A DNA stretch of 64,000 nucleotides from NCBI GenBank assembly GCA_016702705.1, contig JADJDM010000016.1, forward strand, positions 1 to 64,000. Direction: 5' to 3'. The notes below the pieces were generated by a model. The model was not told where the DNA came from, did no database searches, and saw nothing but the letters and a program-made list of their open reading frames with translations. This DNA is from Bacteroidota bacterium (GTDB lineage Bacteria > Bacteroidota > Bacteroidia > B-17B0 > Aurantibacillaceae). Made by a program: the position numbers and the translations under genes. Below, one piece after another: positions 37,229 to 45,895 of this stretch. Each line of letters begins with the position of its first letter. Position 1 is the first letter of the stretch.

Positions 37229-37675
37229 ATGAAAAAAGTACTGCTGTTAATCGCTTTGTTGCAAACGTTTTTTGCTGTTTCACAAACCAAAACTCCAATT
37301 GCCCTGCCAGTTATTCGTGAAGCTGATGTAATGTGGGCAAAAGATATTTGGAGAATTGTTGATTTAAACGAACGACAAAATTTCCCATTTTATTTTCCAA
37401 TTGAAAAAAGACCTAACCAATTAAACTTGTTTAATGTGCTATTAGCGGGTATAGATTCTAATAAAATTACCGCATACAAAAGCGATGATTTAATTTGGAA
37501 TGATACCCTAACAAAGAAACAAGTGTTCAACAAGGTTGTACTTTCTGATTTGCTATTTATTAAACGAAAATTTGTAAGTGTAATTAAGAAAGAAAGTAAT
37601 ATGTACGATAGAGAAATTGAAGAGTATGTAAATAATGTAAAAGAATTCCTTCAAGAATCAGAACGCATAAAATAA
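37229..37675 (+). CDS. Short GldN-like protein
   Basis: The 148-residue protein has a signal peptide (residues 1-19, ending FAVSQ). The segment VIREADVMWAKDIWRIVDLN, then ERQNFPFYFP, matches the start of the conserved domain of GldN/PorN, a periplasmic partner of GldK/GldM in the T9SS core. Full GldN proteins have roughly 280-340 residues, whereas this one stops about halfway. No continuation is readable downstream in any plus-strand frame. It may be a second, truncated paralogue or a stand-alone N-domain protein. It is not linked to gldKLM here. Confidence 0.72.
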   Translation: MKKVLLLIALLQTFFAVSQTKTPIALPVIREADVMWAKDIWRIVDLNERQNFPFYFPIEKRPNQLNLFNVLLAGIDSNKITAYKSDDLIWNDTLTKKQVFNKVVLSDLLFIKRKFVSVIKKESNMYDREIEEYVNNVKEFLQESERIK

Positions 37676-37759
37676 TTCATAAGAAGCTTTGAAGCGGATA
37701 AGTGGGAGAATTAGAAGATTTGATTTCAAATTTATAGCTAGGCTTCATGGCAATTCCTA

Positions 37760-37794
37760 TTTGTTCTGGAACGAGTTGAAAAATTGTATATTTG
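37760..37794 (+). promoter_or_regulatory. Bacteroidota promoter (-33 TTTG, -7 TATATTTG)
   Basis: TTTG at 37760-37763 and TATATTTG at 37787-37794 are 23 bases apart, within the known spacing for Bacteroidota sigma-A promoters. The ATG at 37802 begins seven bases after the -7 box, which leaves essentially no leader. Confidence 0.6.
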
Positions 37795-37801
37795 TGTAGC
37801 T

Positions 37802-38110
37802 ATGAAGAGCTTAAATCCATATAAAATACTTCTTGTGAAATTCTATAATATTGCTGTAATTACCGAACGTCAATGGAGTCCTAAACTTGCAATGCCCGAG
37901 TGGCTTTCTGTAGTTTCCGCATCTATTTTCATTGGGTTAAACTGTGGCGGCTTAATAATGCTATACTCTTGTATAACTGGATATTCATTTTACATTAAAC
38001 CTATTTATGTAATTATATTATGGGTGTTTTTGTTAGCACTAGGTTATTTTGTTTTTGTTAGAAATAAAAAGTATGAAGAAATAGCTAAGTCATATAATCA
38101 AAAAGGCTAA
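37802..38110 (+). CDS. Small two-helix membrane protein, unknown function
   Basis: Starting at ATG 37802 (an upstream TTG at 37784 lies inside the promoter), the 102-residue protein has two transmembrane segments, WLSVVSASIFIGLNCGGLIM and IKPIYVIILWVFLLALGYFVFV. A cytoplasmic N-terminal stretch contains AVITERQWSPKLAMPEWLSV. The C-terminus is basic. No family was recognised. Confidence 0.5.
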   Translation: MKSLNPYKILLVKFYNIAVITERQWSPKLAMPEWLSVVSASIFIGLNCGGLIMLYSCITGYSFYIKPIYVIILWVFLLALGYFVFVRNKKYEEIAKSYNQKG

Positions 38111-38240
38111 TAGTATAAAACGTGTTCACACAGTTATTTTCTGTTTATATATTTTCTTTTCACTTTATTTGTTGAGTGAGCCGTTTTGTTAGTGAGTAGA
38201 TTTTAATATTATACATTGAGTATATCACTTATCTATATCA

Positions 38241-38621
38241 TCAAAACATATTCGTCCCATCTAAATTTCTCCTATCCTTTTTTGTTGGTCTTCCAGTTCC
38301 TTTTTCGCGCGATGGGGCAGGGGAGTAAAATGCTGAAGGTTCGGAGTGCAATGGTTTGTATGGCGGAGAGTGATCAATGTAAAATGGTTTCATTGCTTCA
38401 TAGCCACCGCGTTTATCAACTAAATCAACCACCTCAATTATTTTTGAGTATTCTTTGTGAATTTTAATATGATAGGTATCTCCTTTTTTTACAATGTAAG
38501 AGGATTTTACCTGCACATTATTGCAAGTAATTTTTCCTTTAAAACAGTTATCGGCTGCTAATGAGCGTGTTTTAAAAATGCGTATTGCCCACAAGTATTT
38601 ATCTATTCTTACTTTTTCCAT
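38241..38621 (-). CDS. S4-domain RNA-binding protein (Hsp15/HslR-like)
   Basis: The 126-residue protein begins VRIDKYLWAIRIFKTRSLAA, followed by a compact S4 domain (NCFKGKITCNNVQVKSSYIV, then KKGDTYHI), as in HslR. HslR binds 50S subunits carrying stalled nascent chains. The C-terminal half is basic and Pro/Lys/Arg-rich (GRPTKKDRRNLDG), as in Bacteroidota members. The frame is intact and the gene is monocistronic. Confidence 0.88.
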   Translation of the reverse strand: MEKVRIDKYLWAIRIFKTRSLAADNCFKGKITCNNVQVKSSYIVKKGDTYHIKIHKEYSKIIEVVDLVDKRGGYEAMKPFYIDHSPPYKPLHSEPSAFYSPAPSREKGTGRPTKKDRRNLDGTNMF

Positions 38622-38743
38622 TTAAGGACTTTGATTGTAAATGTATATTTTTGACTTGATAAATTTAAGAAACATTTTACTATTATCAGTGCCGCTTCTC
38701 GACTGCGCTCCTTTAGACTTGCAAAGAATTTAAAAATATTTGT

Positions 38744-38810
38744 TGAGAAAGGAAAGTGAACACATCGCTCCAAGCTTGGCCTATACTTCGATGGACTTTT
38801 CCTTTTCTCA
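38744..38810 (+). ncRNA. Possible remnant of an IS110 bridge-RNA region (hairpin)
   Basis: TGAGAAAGGAAAGT (38744-38757) pairs imperfectly with ACTTTTCCTTTTCTCA (38795-38810), enclosing about 37 bases. It lies about 100 bases upstream of the transposase remnant, where IS110-group elements encode a bridge RNA. The identification rests on position and hairpin only. Confidence 0.2.
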
Positions 38811-38904
38811 TCAAGTAAGATTCAAATTAGAAATTCAGGCAAAGTTATTAAGGAGTTGAATAATACTTGATGTCTCAATCTTTACCTAAAAGCAAAGATA
38901 GAAA

Positions 38905-39862
38905 GAAAAGATTTTTTAGGAATTGATGAGTAAAAGCAAGTCTAGATATTTGCATACTTATCAATAATCAAACAGAGTTGGAAAAATAATACTAAAACAA
39001 TAAAGTCCTTTATAAGCAAAGTACTAAAAGCAAAATCAAGGGTTTAGGATTGTTGTTTGTATGGAAAACACAGGCTATTACAACTGGCCATGTTTAGAAG
39101 CTTTTGAAGGAATCGAAATGGATTTATTTGTTGTAAATCCATTGCATTTAAAAACAGCATGGGACTTGTCGGGGCAAACAGACTCAATTGATGCAACGGA
39201 ATAGCTAAGTTTATCCTGCTTCACAAAACTTAAAACAGACTTTAATTCACGAAACAAATACGTGGATGCAAGCTCTGTTGGCGCAACGAAACAGATTAGT
39301 TGAGACGAAGAAAAAATTTAGTGTTCCAACTGCAGAGCTTGTCTTTATAGCAGATAAAGAGCTATCTAAAAAAGTAGAGCAGTCCAGTAAAAAGATAATT
39401 AAACAAATAGAAACTCAGATTATTGCAGTTGAAGCGCAGCTAAATGAACTAATTGCAAACGATGAAGATCTAAAGCAACAATACCAATTTATAACGAGCG
39501 TACAAGGGTAGGTAAAGTATTAGCTTGGACGATGTTAGTTAAAACAAATGAGTTTAAATCAATAAACAATCCAAGAAAATTGGCTTGTTATGCTGGAGTT
39601 GTACCCTTTGAGTTTAAATCAGGGATCTCAATCTATAAAGGCCAAGAGTATCATTTATGGCTGATAAAACATTAAAAGCTTTCCTTATCTGCTCTAAGGG
39701 TCATTCAACTAAAAGGTGAACTACAAACCTATTACCAGCGAAAGTAAGTGAGGGTAAAAATAAAATGCTTGTATTAAATGCTATTCGAAATAAATTGGTC
39801 GCAAGAATATGTTCAACAATTAACAATAAAAAAATGTATGAAATTAATTTGCATTTGTCATA
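38905..39862 (+). pseudogene. IS110-family transposase, degenerate
   Basis: Fragments in several plus-strand frames follow IS110 transposase order. First comes FLGID near 38915 with S-K-x-S-L-D-I-C after it, then MENTGYYNWPCLEAFEGIEM and VVNPLHLKTAWDLSGQTDS (39061-39190). Next is MQALLAQRNRLVETKKKF with a coiled-coil linker (39266-39511), then TNEFKSINNPRKLACYAGVV and PFEFKSGISI (about 39545-39640). Last is KNKMLVLNAIRNKLVARICS (about 39755-39815). Intact members use an N-terminal RuvC-like DEDD domain and a C-terminal serine-containing domain. Many indels and stops, including loss of the DEDD context, make this a true pseudogene. Confidence 0.82.
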
Positions 39863-40030
39863 GAAATCGAAATGACACTGAAGTTTTATTCTGAATATTT
39901 AGCATTCTATCAATTCCTCCTAATTTCCAAGCAACAGAAGGGTGTCAGTTCGAGCGCAGTCGAGAACGTGTTTAACGCGATTTCATTTGAAAGAAAATCA
40001 TATTGGCAGAATTAAAAGTAGATATAAAAC

Positions 40031-40058
40031 AAAAAAAGCGACCTAAGTCGCTTTTTTT
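40031..40058 (-). terminator. Intrinsic terminator of recQ
   Basis: AAAAAAAGCGAC (40031-40042) and GTCGCTTTTTTT (40047-40058) form a perfect 12-base stem with a 4-base loop. Read on the minus strand it ends in a U-run eight bases after the recQ stop. Confidence 0.85.
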
Positions 40059-40065
40059 GATTTTA

Positions 40066-42271
40066 TTAGTTTGCAAATTCGCTAAGGAATTTTATTCTCA
40101 TTAATCTTACTTCTTCTTCGCTGTAATCATCTTCACCAAGTTCTTTTAATGCAGCTTCAATTGAGTCGGTTTCACTTTCCTTAAAGTATTCGTAAACCTC
40201 TTCTTGTTTTTCTGGGTCCATCATTTCATCAATGTAATAATTGATGTTTACTTTAGTTCCAGAAAGAACAATTGTTTCAATTTCATTTAATAAATCAGTC
40301 ATCGAAACTTGTTTGCCTTTTGCAATCGCTTCTAAACCTACTTTTCTATCAATGCTTTGAATGATATATACTTTTAAACCAGATTTGTTTACAACCGATT
40401 TAACTACCATATCAATTGGACGCTCGATATCGTTTTCTTCAACGTATTTTTAATTAAAGAAATCATACTTGCCCCAAACTTAGCTGCCTTTCCAGCGCCA
40501 ACACCAGTGATGTGAGTTAACTCATCCATAGTAATTGGGTATTGAATCGCCATCTCTTCTAAAGAAGTTTCTTGGAAAATAACATAAGGAGGTAATTTTC
40601 TTGCCTTTGCAATTTTCTTTACTTCATCTTTTAATAATGAGTATAAAATTTCATCAGCAGCTCCCGAACCTTTACCGCCAGCAGTAATAATATCATCATC
40701 ATCCGATTTATCTGTACCTAAGAAATCATGATCCTTAGTAAGCATAATTTCGTATGGCTTGTCAATGTATTTTTACCAGCTTCAGTTGTTTTTAATAAAC
40801 CGTAATTCTCAATATCTTTTGATAAAAGTCCGTTAACCAATGCTTGACGAATAACTGCATTCCAGTAACGCTCGTCTTTATCATCGTTACCACCTTTGCC
40901 AAATATTTCTAGTTCGTTGTGCTTGTATGTTTTTCCTGTTGCAGTTAACAATCCTAATAAAGCATTCACTACATCTTTAGTTTTGTGACGTTCTTTAACT
41001 TCTAAAACTGCTTCAAGCGCTAACACAATTTCATCTTGCCCATCAAAACGTTGTTTTGGATTACGGCAATTGTCGCACATTCCATTACAATTTTTCTCGT
41101 CGTATGATTCTCCAAAATAGTGTAATAAAAACTTACGACGGCAAGTAGAGTTTTCTGCGAAGGATACAGTTTCATTTAAAAGTTGTTTTCCTATTTCTTG
41201 TTCAGCAACAGGTTTACTCTTCATGAATTTTTCAAACTTCACAACATCATCGTAGCTGTAAAAAGTAACGCAATTTCCTTCTCCGCCATCTCTTCCTGCT
41301 CTACCAGTTTCTTGGTAATAGCTTTCTAATGATTTTGGAATATCATGATGTATTACATAACGAACATCTGGTTTGTCAATTCCCATACCGAAAGCAATTG
41401 TTGCAACAATTACATCAATTTCTTCCATTAAGAACTGGTCTTGCGTTTTAGCACGCTCTTTTGCATCTAAACCTGCATGGTAAGGATGTGCCTTAACTCC
41501 ATTTACACGAAGTACTTCAGCTAATTCCTCCACCTTTTTACGGCTTAAGCAATAAATGATGCCTGATTTACCTTCGTTTTGCTTTACATATTTAATAATT
41601 TCTTTAGCAACATTAACTTTTGGTCTAACCTCATAGTATAAATTACCTCTATTAAATGAAGATTTGAATAAGGATGCTTTTTGCATTCCTAAGTTCTTTG
41701 AATGTCTAATTGAACCTTAGGTGTTGCTGTCGCAGTTAAAGCCATTACAGGCGCTTTACCAACTTTGTCCATGATTGGACGTAATCTTCTGTATTCAGGC
41801 CTAAAATCATGACCCCACTCAGAAATACAATGTGCCTCATCTATAGCATAAAGAAATCTTGAACTCAGAGAAAAACTTAACGTTTTCTTCTTTAGTTAAC
41901 GTTTCAGGAGCGACATATAATAATTTTGTTTTACCACTTAATACATCTTTTTTTACCTGAGTAGTTTCGCTTTTGTTTAGTGATGAGTTAAGGAAATGAG
42001 CAATTCCTTCTTCACTACTAAAACCACGAATAGCATCTACTTGGTTTTTCATTAATGCAATAAGCGGAGAAACGATGATAGCAGTTCCCTCACTTAAAAT
42101 AGCAGGTAACTGATAACATAATGATTTTCCACCACCAGTTGGCATAATAACAAAAGTATCTTGCCCGTTAAGGATGTTATTAATGATTTTTTCTTGATTT
42201 CCTTTGAACCCATCAAATCCGAAGAATTTTTGTAGGGTTTCTTGTACTGGGAATTCTAAAACTGTGCTCAT
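40066..42271 (-). CDS. recQ: ATP-dependent DNA helicase RecQ (four frame breaks)
   Basis: RecQ unwinds DNA 3'-to-5' in recombination and repair. Joined fragments give about 737 residues. The order is: FFGFDGFKGNQEKIINNILN; Walker A MPTGGGKSLCYQLPA; a DEAH box readable only after correction near 41850-41852; motif VI YYQETGRAGRDGGEG; a zinc-binding region with CRRKFLLHYFGE and CNGMCDNCRNP; a winged helix; and an HRDC domain (SLLKDEVKKIAKARKLPPYV to ITGVGAGKAAKFG). Breaks all map to short runs: T5 for T6 at 40447-40451, T5 for T6 at 40770-40774, T3 for T4 at 41697-41699, and two missing bases at 41850-41852. Conservation on both sides of each break argues for consensus error. Confidence 0.9.
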
Positions 42272-42553
42272 TATAATAGGTATTAAATAATTTCTTTAAA
42301 AAATGCGATTAACGTATAAATAACACTCGCATAACGTAAAGATATAATAAAAATTCTCTTTGCAAAGAAGTTTTTTTCCTAAAAAGCGCAAAAATTATAT
42401 GAATAAGTGATATTGTACGATGAATAAGAAAAATCGACTAATAGCGGCTTCCACGTCTTGTTTTCTTGAAAAATCAGCGTTAAACTAAGATAAAGTAACA
42501 TTTATCTAAAATAATTAGGTTTCGGTGTAACTTTCTAGTTTCCCTATTCGTCT

Positions 42554-42561
42554 TACCTTTG
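42554..42561 (+). promoter_or_regulatory. -7 promoter box of the ECF sigma gene
   Basis: TACCTTTG matches TAnnTTTG exactly. The ATG at 42566 is only four bases further, so the transcript would be leaderless or the true start codon lies later. Confidence 0.5.
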
Positions 42562-42565
42562 TAAA

Positions 42566-43051
42566 ATGACCGTTTCTGAGTTCAATAGTTGCGTAGATCA
42601 ATATGCTGATAATCTTTACAGGTTTATATTAAAAACTGTAAAGGATAAGGATATTGCTAAAGACATAGTACAAGATACTTATGAAAAGCTGTGGATAAAA
42701 GTGAGCGATGTAGAAAGTACGAATGCGAAGTCTTACATGTTTACAACGGCCTATCGCACCATGATTGATTTTATTAGAAGAGAAAAAAAGAAGGAAGCGT
42801 GGCAAGATGGTTTTGAAAGCATTCAAGCAGAAGACCATCAATACAAAGGATTAAAACAAATATTAAATGAGGCGGTAGATAAATTACCTGAGATTCAACG
42901 CTCGGTTGTTTTGCTTAGGGATTATGAAGGTTATGACTATAAAGAGATTGGTGAAATTACAGGATTAACAGAGAGTCAAGTAAAGGTGTATATTTTTAGA
43001 GCTAGACAAACTTTGAAAAACTATTTAGTGAAATTAGAAGTTGTTATATAA
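42566..43051 (+). CDS. ECF-type RNA polymerase sigma factor
   Basis: The 161-residue protein has region 2 (YADNLYRFILKTVKDKDIAK, then DIVQDTYEKLWIK) and region 4 (LPEIQRSVVLLRDYEGYDYK, then EIGEITGLTESQVKVYIFRA), typical of the ECF/sigma-24 family. A membrane-anchored protein follows five bases after its stop and is its likely anti-sigma partner. The start is taken at ATG 42566 although the promoter box nearly abuts it. Target genes are unknown; no matching ECF promoter was identified. Confidence 0.92.
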   Translation: MTVSEFNSCVDQYADNLYRFILKTVKDKDIAKDIVQDTYEKLWIKVSDVESTNAKSYMFTTAYRTMIDFIRREKKKEAWQDGFESIQAEDHQYKGLKQILNEAVDKLPEIQRSVVLLRDYEGYDYKEIGEITGLTESQVKVYIFRARQTLKNYLVKLEVVI

Positions 43052-43055
43052 ACGA

Positions 43056-44321
43056 ATGGAAATAAATAAAAATAATTACGAAGCATTTTTGCTCGACTTA
43101 ATGGAAGGGAAACTTTCTCATGAGCAGCGTAATGCCGTATTGTTATTTTTAGAAAAACATCCAGAGATTGAATTTGATTATGATTTAAGTTTGCCCGAAC
43201 TAGCGATAGATGATGCCTTAAGTTTTGGAGCAAAAAATAGTTTGAAACATTTAGATGACGCAAAGGAAGAAAGTGTAGTGTTTTATTTAGATGGTGTTTT
43301 AAGTGGAGAAGAAAAGTTTGCATTCGAAACTCAATTAAAAAAAGATGAATCGTTACAAGCTTTAGTAAAGCTATATGAAAGCATTAAACTGGAGCCTGAA
43401 ACAATTGCTTTTCCAATGGCAACAAGTGAGTTGTTTAAGTTTAGTGAGAGAGAAGAGAAACTGATTTCTTATTCAGAAGGTTTACTTACACAAAATGAAT
43501 CGAATAAAATTTTAGTAAAAGCGCAAGCGGACGAAGTGTTGATGAAGGAACTTCAAGTTTACAAAGCAGCTAAAACGCATTCCGATTTATCAATTGTTTA
43601 TCCAAACAAAGAAGAGTTAAAGAAGAGTGCGATTATTGTTTTCCTTCGTTCAAATGTTTCTTATTTATCTATTGCAGCAAGTTTGATTTTACTTTTAGTG
43701 GTGTTTTATCCGCGCAACGAGTTACAAGTTTCATCATCGGCACTTGCGGGTAAAAATAGTTTTCAATTAAAGAATGTAAAAATAGGAAATACGAATAATA
43801 TATTTAGTGTTGAGCCAGCTTATGTTGAAGGCGCAGTTAAAACTAAAAACAATGCATTTGCAAACTACATTGTAAAAAAGGATACTTCGGTAAATGAAAA
43901 TAATAAAAAGTTGCCTTCAAATAATACCCAAATTATTGAACCTTTAATTGCGACTAATAATACCTCTAAAGTCAAAGAACCTGCCCCGCATCCATACAAT
44001 CCTGTTGTAATAAATTATTATGATGAAAAGGAGCCTGAATTGATAGCTCAAGTTCAACCTAAAAAACCAGAGACATCCTTTGTTCAAAAAATGCAAAATT
44101 CAGCTTGGGAAAATGTTGGAAAAGCTCCCGCAAATGTTGCTGAGGAGGAAACTAAGAGCAAATCGAAAAGAATGAATTTATTGGCTTTAATTGGAAATGG
44201 ATTAAAGAAAATGGGTGTAAAAAAATCTGGCGCTCAAAAAATTTATCATGAGGATGAAGATTATGTTGAGTATAACGTTAACATTGCTGGGATTACAATT
44301 ACAAAGAAAGAATTAAACTAA
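43056..44321 (+). CDS. Putative membrane-anchored anti-sigma factor
   Basis: The 421-residue protein begins with an acidic cytoplasmic part of about 205 residues containing three short helical repeats (FLLDLMEGKLSHEQRNAVLL, FYLDGVLSGEEKFAFETQLK, SYSEGLLTQNESNKILVKAQ), each an L-x-G-x-L-x-x-x-E zinc-finger-less anti-sigma-like motif. One transmembrane helix follows (YLSIAASLILLLVVFYP, about residue 210). The C-terminal periplasmic part is Asn/Lys/Pro-rich. Position directly after the ECF sigma gene supports an anti-sigma role, although no classical ZAS motif is present. ATG 43056 replaces an upstream TTG. Confidence 0.65.
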   Translation: MEINKNNYEAFLLDLMEGKLSHEQRNAVLLFLEKHPEIEFDYDLSLPELAIDDALSFGAKNSLKHLDDAKEESVVFYLDGVLSGEEKFAFETQLKKDESLQALVKLYESIKLEPETIAFPMATSELFKFSEREEKLISYSEGLLTQNESNKILVKAQADEVLMKELQVYKAAKTHSDLSIVYPNKEELKKSAIIVFLRSNVSYLSIAASLILLLVVFYPRNELQVSSSALAGKNSFQLKNVKIGNTNNIFSVEPAYVEGAVKTKNNAFANYIVKKDTSVNENNKKLPSNNTQIIEPLIATNNTSKVKEPAPHPYNPVVINYYDEKEPELIAQVQPKKPETSFVQKMQNSAWENVGKAPANVAEEETKSKSKRMNLLALIGNGLKKMGVKKSGAQKIYHEDEDYVEYNVNIAGITITKKELN

Positions 44322-44377
44322 AACTTCAAAGCCATTTTCTACAAATTTGCTTATCTTTAGCCCACATTTAAAAGCAC

Positions 44378-45352
44378 TTGTCGGAAATAGATCAAATAAA
44401 GGCGCCCATTAACGAAAACATCGAAATTTTTGAAGATAGATTTCGTGATTCGATGCGTAGCTCTGTTCCTTTGCTCGAAAAAATCACCACTTACATTGTA
44501 AAAAGAAAAGGAAAACAACTTCGTCCGATGTTTGTTTTTTTAGCTGCTAAAACTTTTGGTTCAGTTAATGATTCTACTTATCGCGCAGCCGCTTTAATAG
44601 AGTTGTTACATACAGCAACGTTAGTACATGATGATGTGGTTGATGATAGTAATGAGCGTCGTGGTTTCTTTTCGGTAAATGCACTTTGGAAAAATAAAAT
44701 TGCTGTTTTAATTGGCGATTATTTATTATCGAGAGGATTATTGTTATCGCTTGACAATAATGATTTTCATTTATTAAAAATAGTTAGCAATGCGGTGCGT
44801 GAGATGAGTGAAGGCGAATTATTGCAAATTGAAAAAGCTCGTAAACTTGATATTTCTGAAGAAATTTATTTTGATATCATTCAAAAGAAGACAGCTACAC
44901 TTATTGCAGCTTGCTGTGCGTGCGGTGTAGCTTCGGTAAGTGAAAATAAAACTTATATCGGACAAATGAGTGAGTTTGGAACGCTTACAGGCATCGCTTT
45001 TCAAATAAAAGATGATTTGTTTGATTTTGGGAGCAACGAAGATATTGGTAAACCAACTGGAATAGATATTAAAGAAAAGAAAATGACCTTACCATTGATT
45101 TATGCTTTAAATCAATCAACACAAAAGGAAAAAAGATACATCATCAACATAGTAAAAAACCATAACGAAGAACCTAAGCGTGTGGTAGAAGTTGTTGATT
45201 TTGTTTTTAAAAAGGGTGGAATTGCTTATGCTGAAAAGGTAATGAACGAATACAAAGATAAAGCACTTGCTTTACTTGCAACTTTCCCAGCTTCTGAATC
45301 ACGCGATTCTCTTGAAAAATTAGTAACGTATACTACTAACAGAAAAAAATAA
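44378..45352 (+). CDS. Polyprenyl (all-trans) diphosphate synthase
   Basis: This 324-residue isoprenoid synthase condenses IPP with allylic diphosphates to make long-chain prenyl diphosphates, probably for the menaquinone side chain. The first Asp-rich motif is VHDDVVDDSNERRG and the second is FQIKDDLFDFG, preceded by KRKGKQLRPMFVFLAAKTFG. The start is probably TTG 44378 (SEIDQIKAPINENIE matches the usual N-terminus); no in-frame ATG lies close by. A TATCTTTA box upstream resembles a -7 element. The frame is intact. Confidence 0.92.
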   Translation: MSEIDQIKAPINENIEIFEDRFRDSMRSSVPLLEKITTYIVKRKGKQLRPMFVFLAAKTFGSVNDSTYRAAALIELLHTATLVHDDVVDDSNERRGFFSVNALWKNKIAVLIGDYLLSRGLLLSLDNNDFHLLKIVSNAVREMSEGELLQIEKARKLDISEEIYFDIIQKKTATLIAACCACGVASVSENKTYIGQMSEFGTLTGIAFQIKDDLFDFGSNEDIGKPTGIDIKEKKMTLPLIYALNQSTQKEKRYIINIVKNHNEEPKRVVEVVDFVFKKGGIAYAEKVMNEYKDKALALLATFPASESRDSLEKLVTYTTNRKK

Positions 45353-45353
45353 T

Positions 45354-45827
45354 ATGAAATTTAATTTATTACTAATATTGATAATGAGTTTTGGCCTTTT
45401 TAGTGCTTGCACCTCTAATCAAAGTGATTTAACAGAACAAAAGCCAAAAAATGATAGTACTATAACTATTGATTTAAGTAAGGGCGATAATAAAATAGGG
45501 GTATTTGAACCACCCGATAGTACCTACACTGGCGATTATTTTGAGAAATATCCTTCTGGAGTTATTAAAGTAAGAGGTGGATTTAGATTTGGGAAGAAAA
45601 GCGGAAAATGGATGTATTTTTTTCCTGATGGGAAACTTTGGAGTGAGGCATTTTTTCATTTAAATAAAATGAATGGGGAATCAAATGTGTATTACCCAAG
45701 TGGTAAGCTTATGTATAATGGGTTTTATAAAATGGATGTTGCCGATAGCGTGTGGAAATTTTATGACACTACAGGTGTGATGGTTGAAAAACGCGATTAT
45801 AATAAGAAAAAGACGCAAAAAGAATAA
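45354..45827 (+). CDS. MORN-repeat lipoprotein
   Basis: This 157-residue lipoprotein has its lipobox Cys in GLFSACTSN (residue 19). Three MORN-2-like units follow: GDYFEKYPSGVIKVRGGFRF with GKKSGKWMYFFPDGKLWSEA, MNGESNVYYPSGKLMYNGFY, and DSVWKFYDTTGVMVEKRDY. Such repeats occur in envelope proteins and YwqK-like proteins; function is unknown. It starts one base after the prenyl synthase stop, so the two are cotranscribed. Confidence 0.75.
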   Translation: MKFNLLLILIMSFGLFSACTSNQSDLTEQKPKNDSTITIDLSKGDNKIGVFEPPDSTYTGDYFEKYPSGVIKVRGGFRFGKKSGKWMYFFPDGKLWSEAFFHLNKMNGESNVYYPSGKLMYNGFYKMDVADSVWKFYDTTGVMVEKRDYNKKKTQKE

Positions 45828-45895
45828 TTTTACTATCAAGAAATTAATTATAACAGATATTTTATTTACTTTGTAAAACAAAAAATCAAAAAACC

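Larger units (their letters stand above)
38695..39966 (+). mobile_element. Decayed IS110-family insertion between REP-like arms
   Basis: The region 38622-40065 holds no intact gene. It contains a fragmented IS110-type transposase, preceded by a hairpin-forming stretch. At its edges are two inverted copies of the REP-like arm: CTTCTCGACTGCGCTC (38695-38710) and TTCGAGCGCAGTCGAGAA (39949-39966). IS110 elements are known to prefer repetitive palindromes in some hosts, so these may be the two halves of the target. The exact element ends are not resolved. Confidence 0.6.

Noticed and set aside
38216..38467. Plus-strand frame over the Hsp15-like gene
   Set aside because: It is antisense to a recognisable S4-domain protein.
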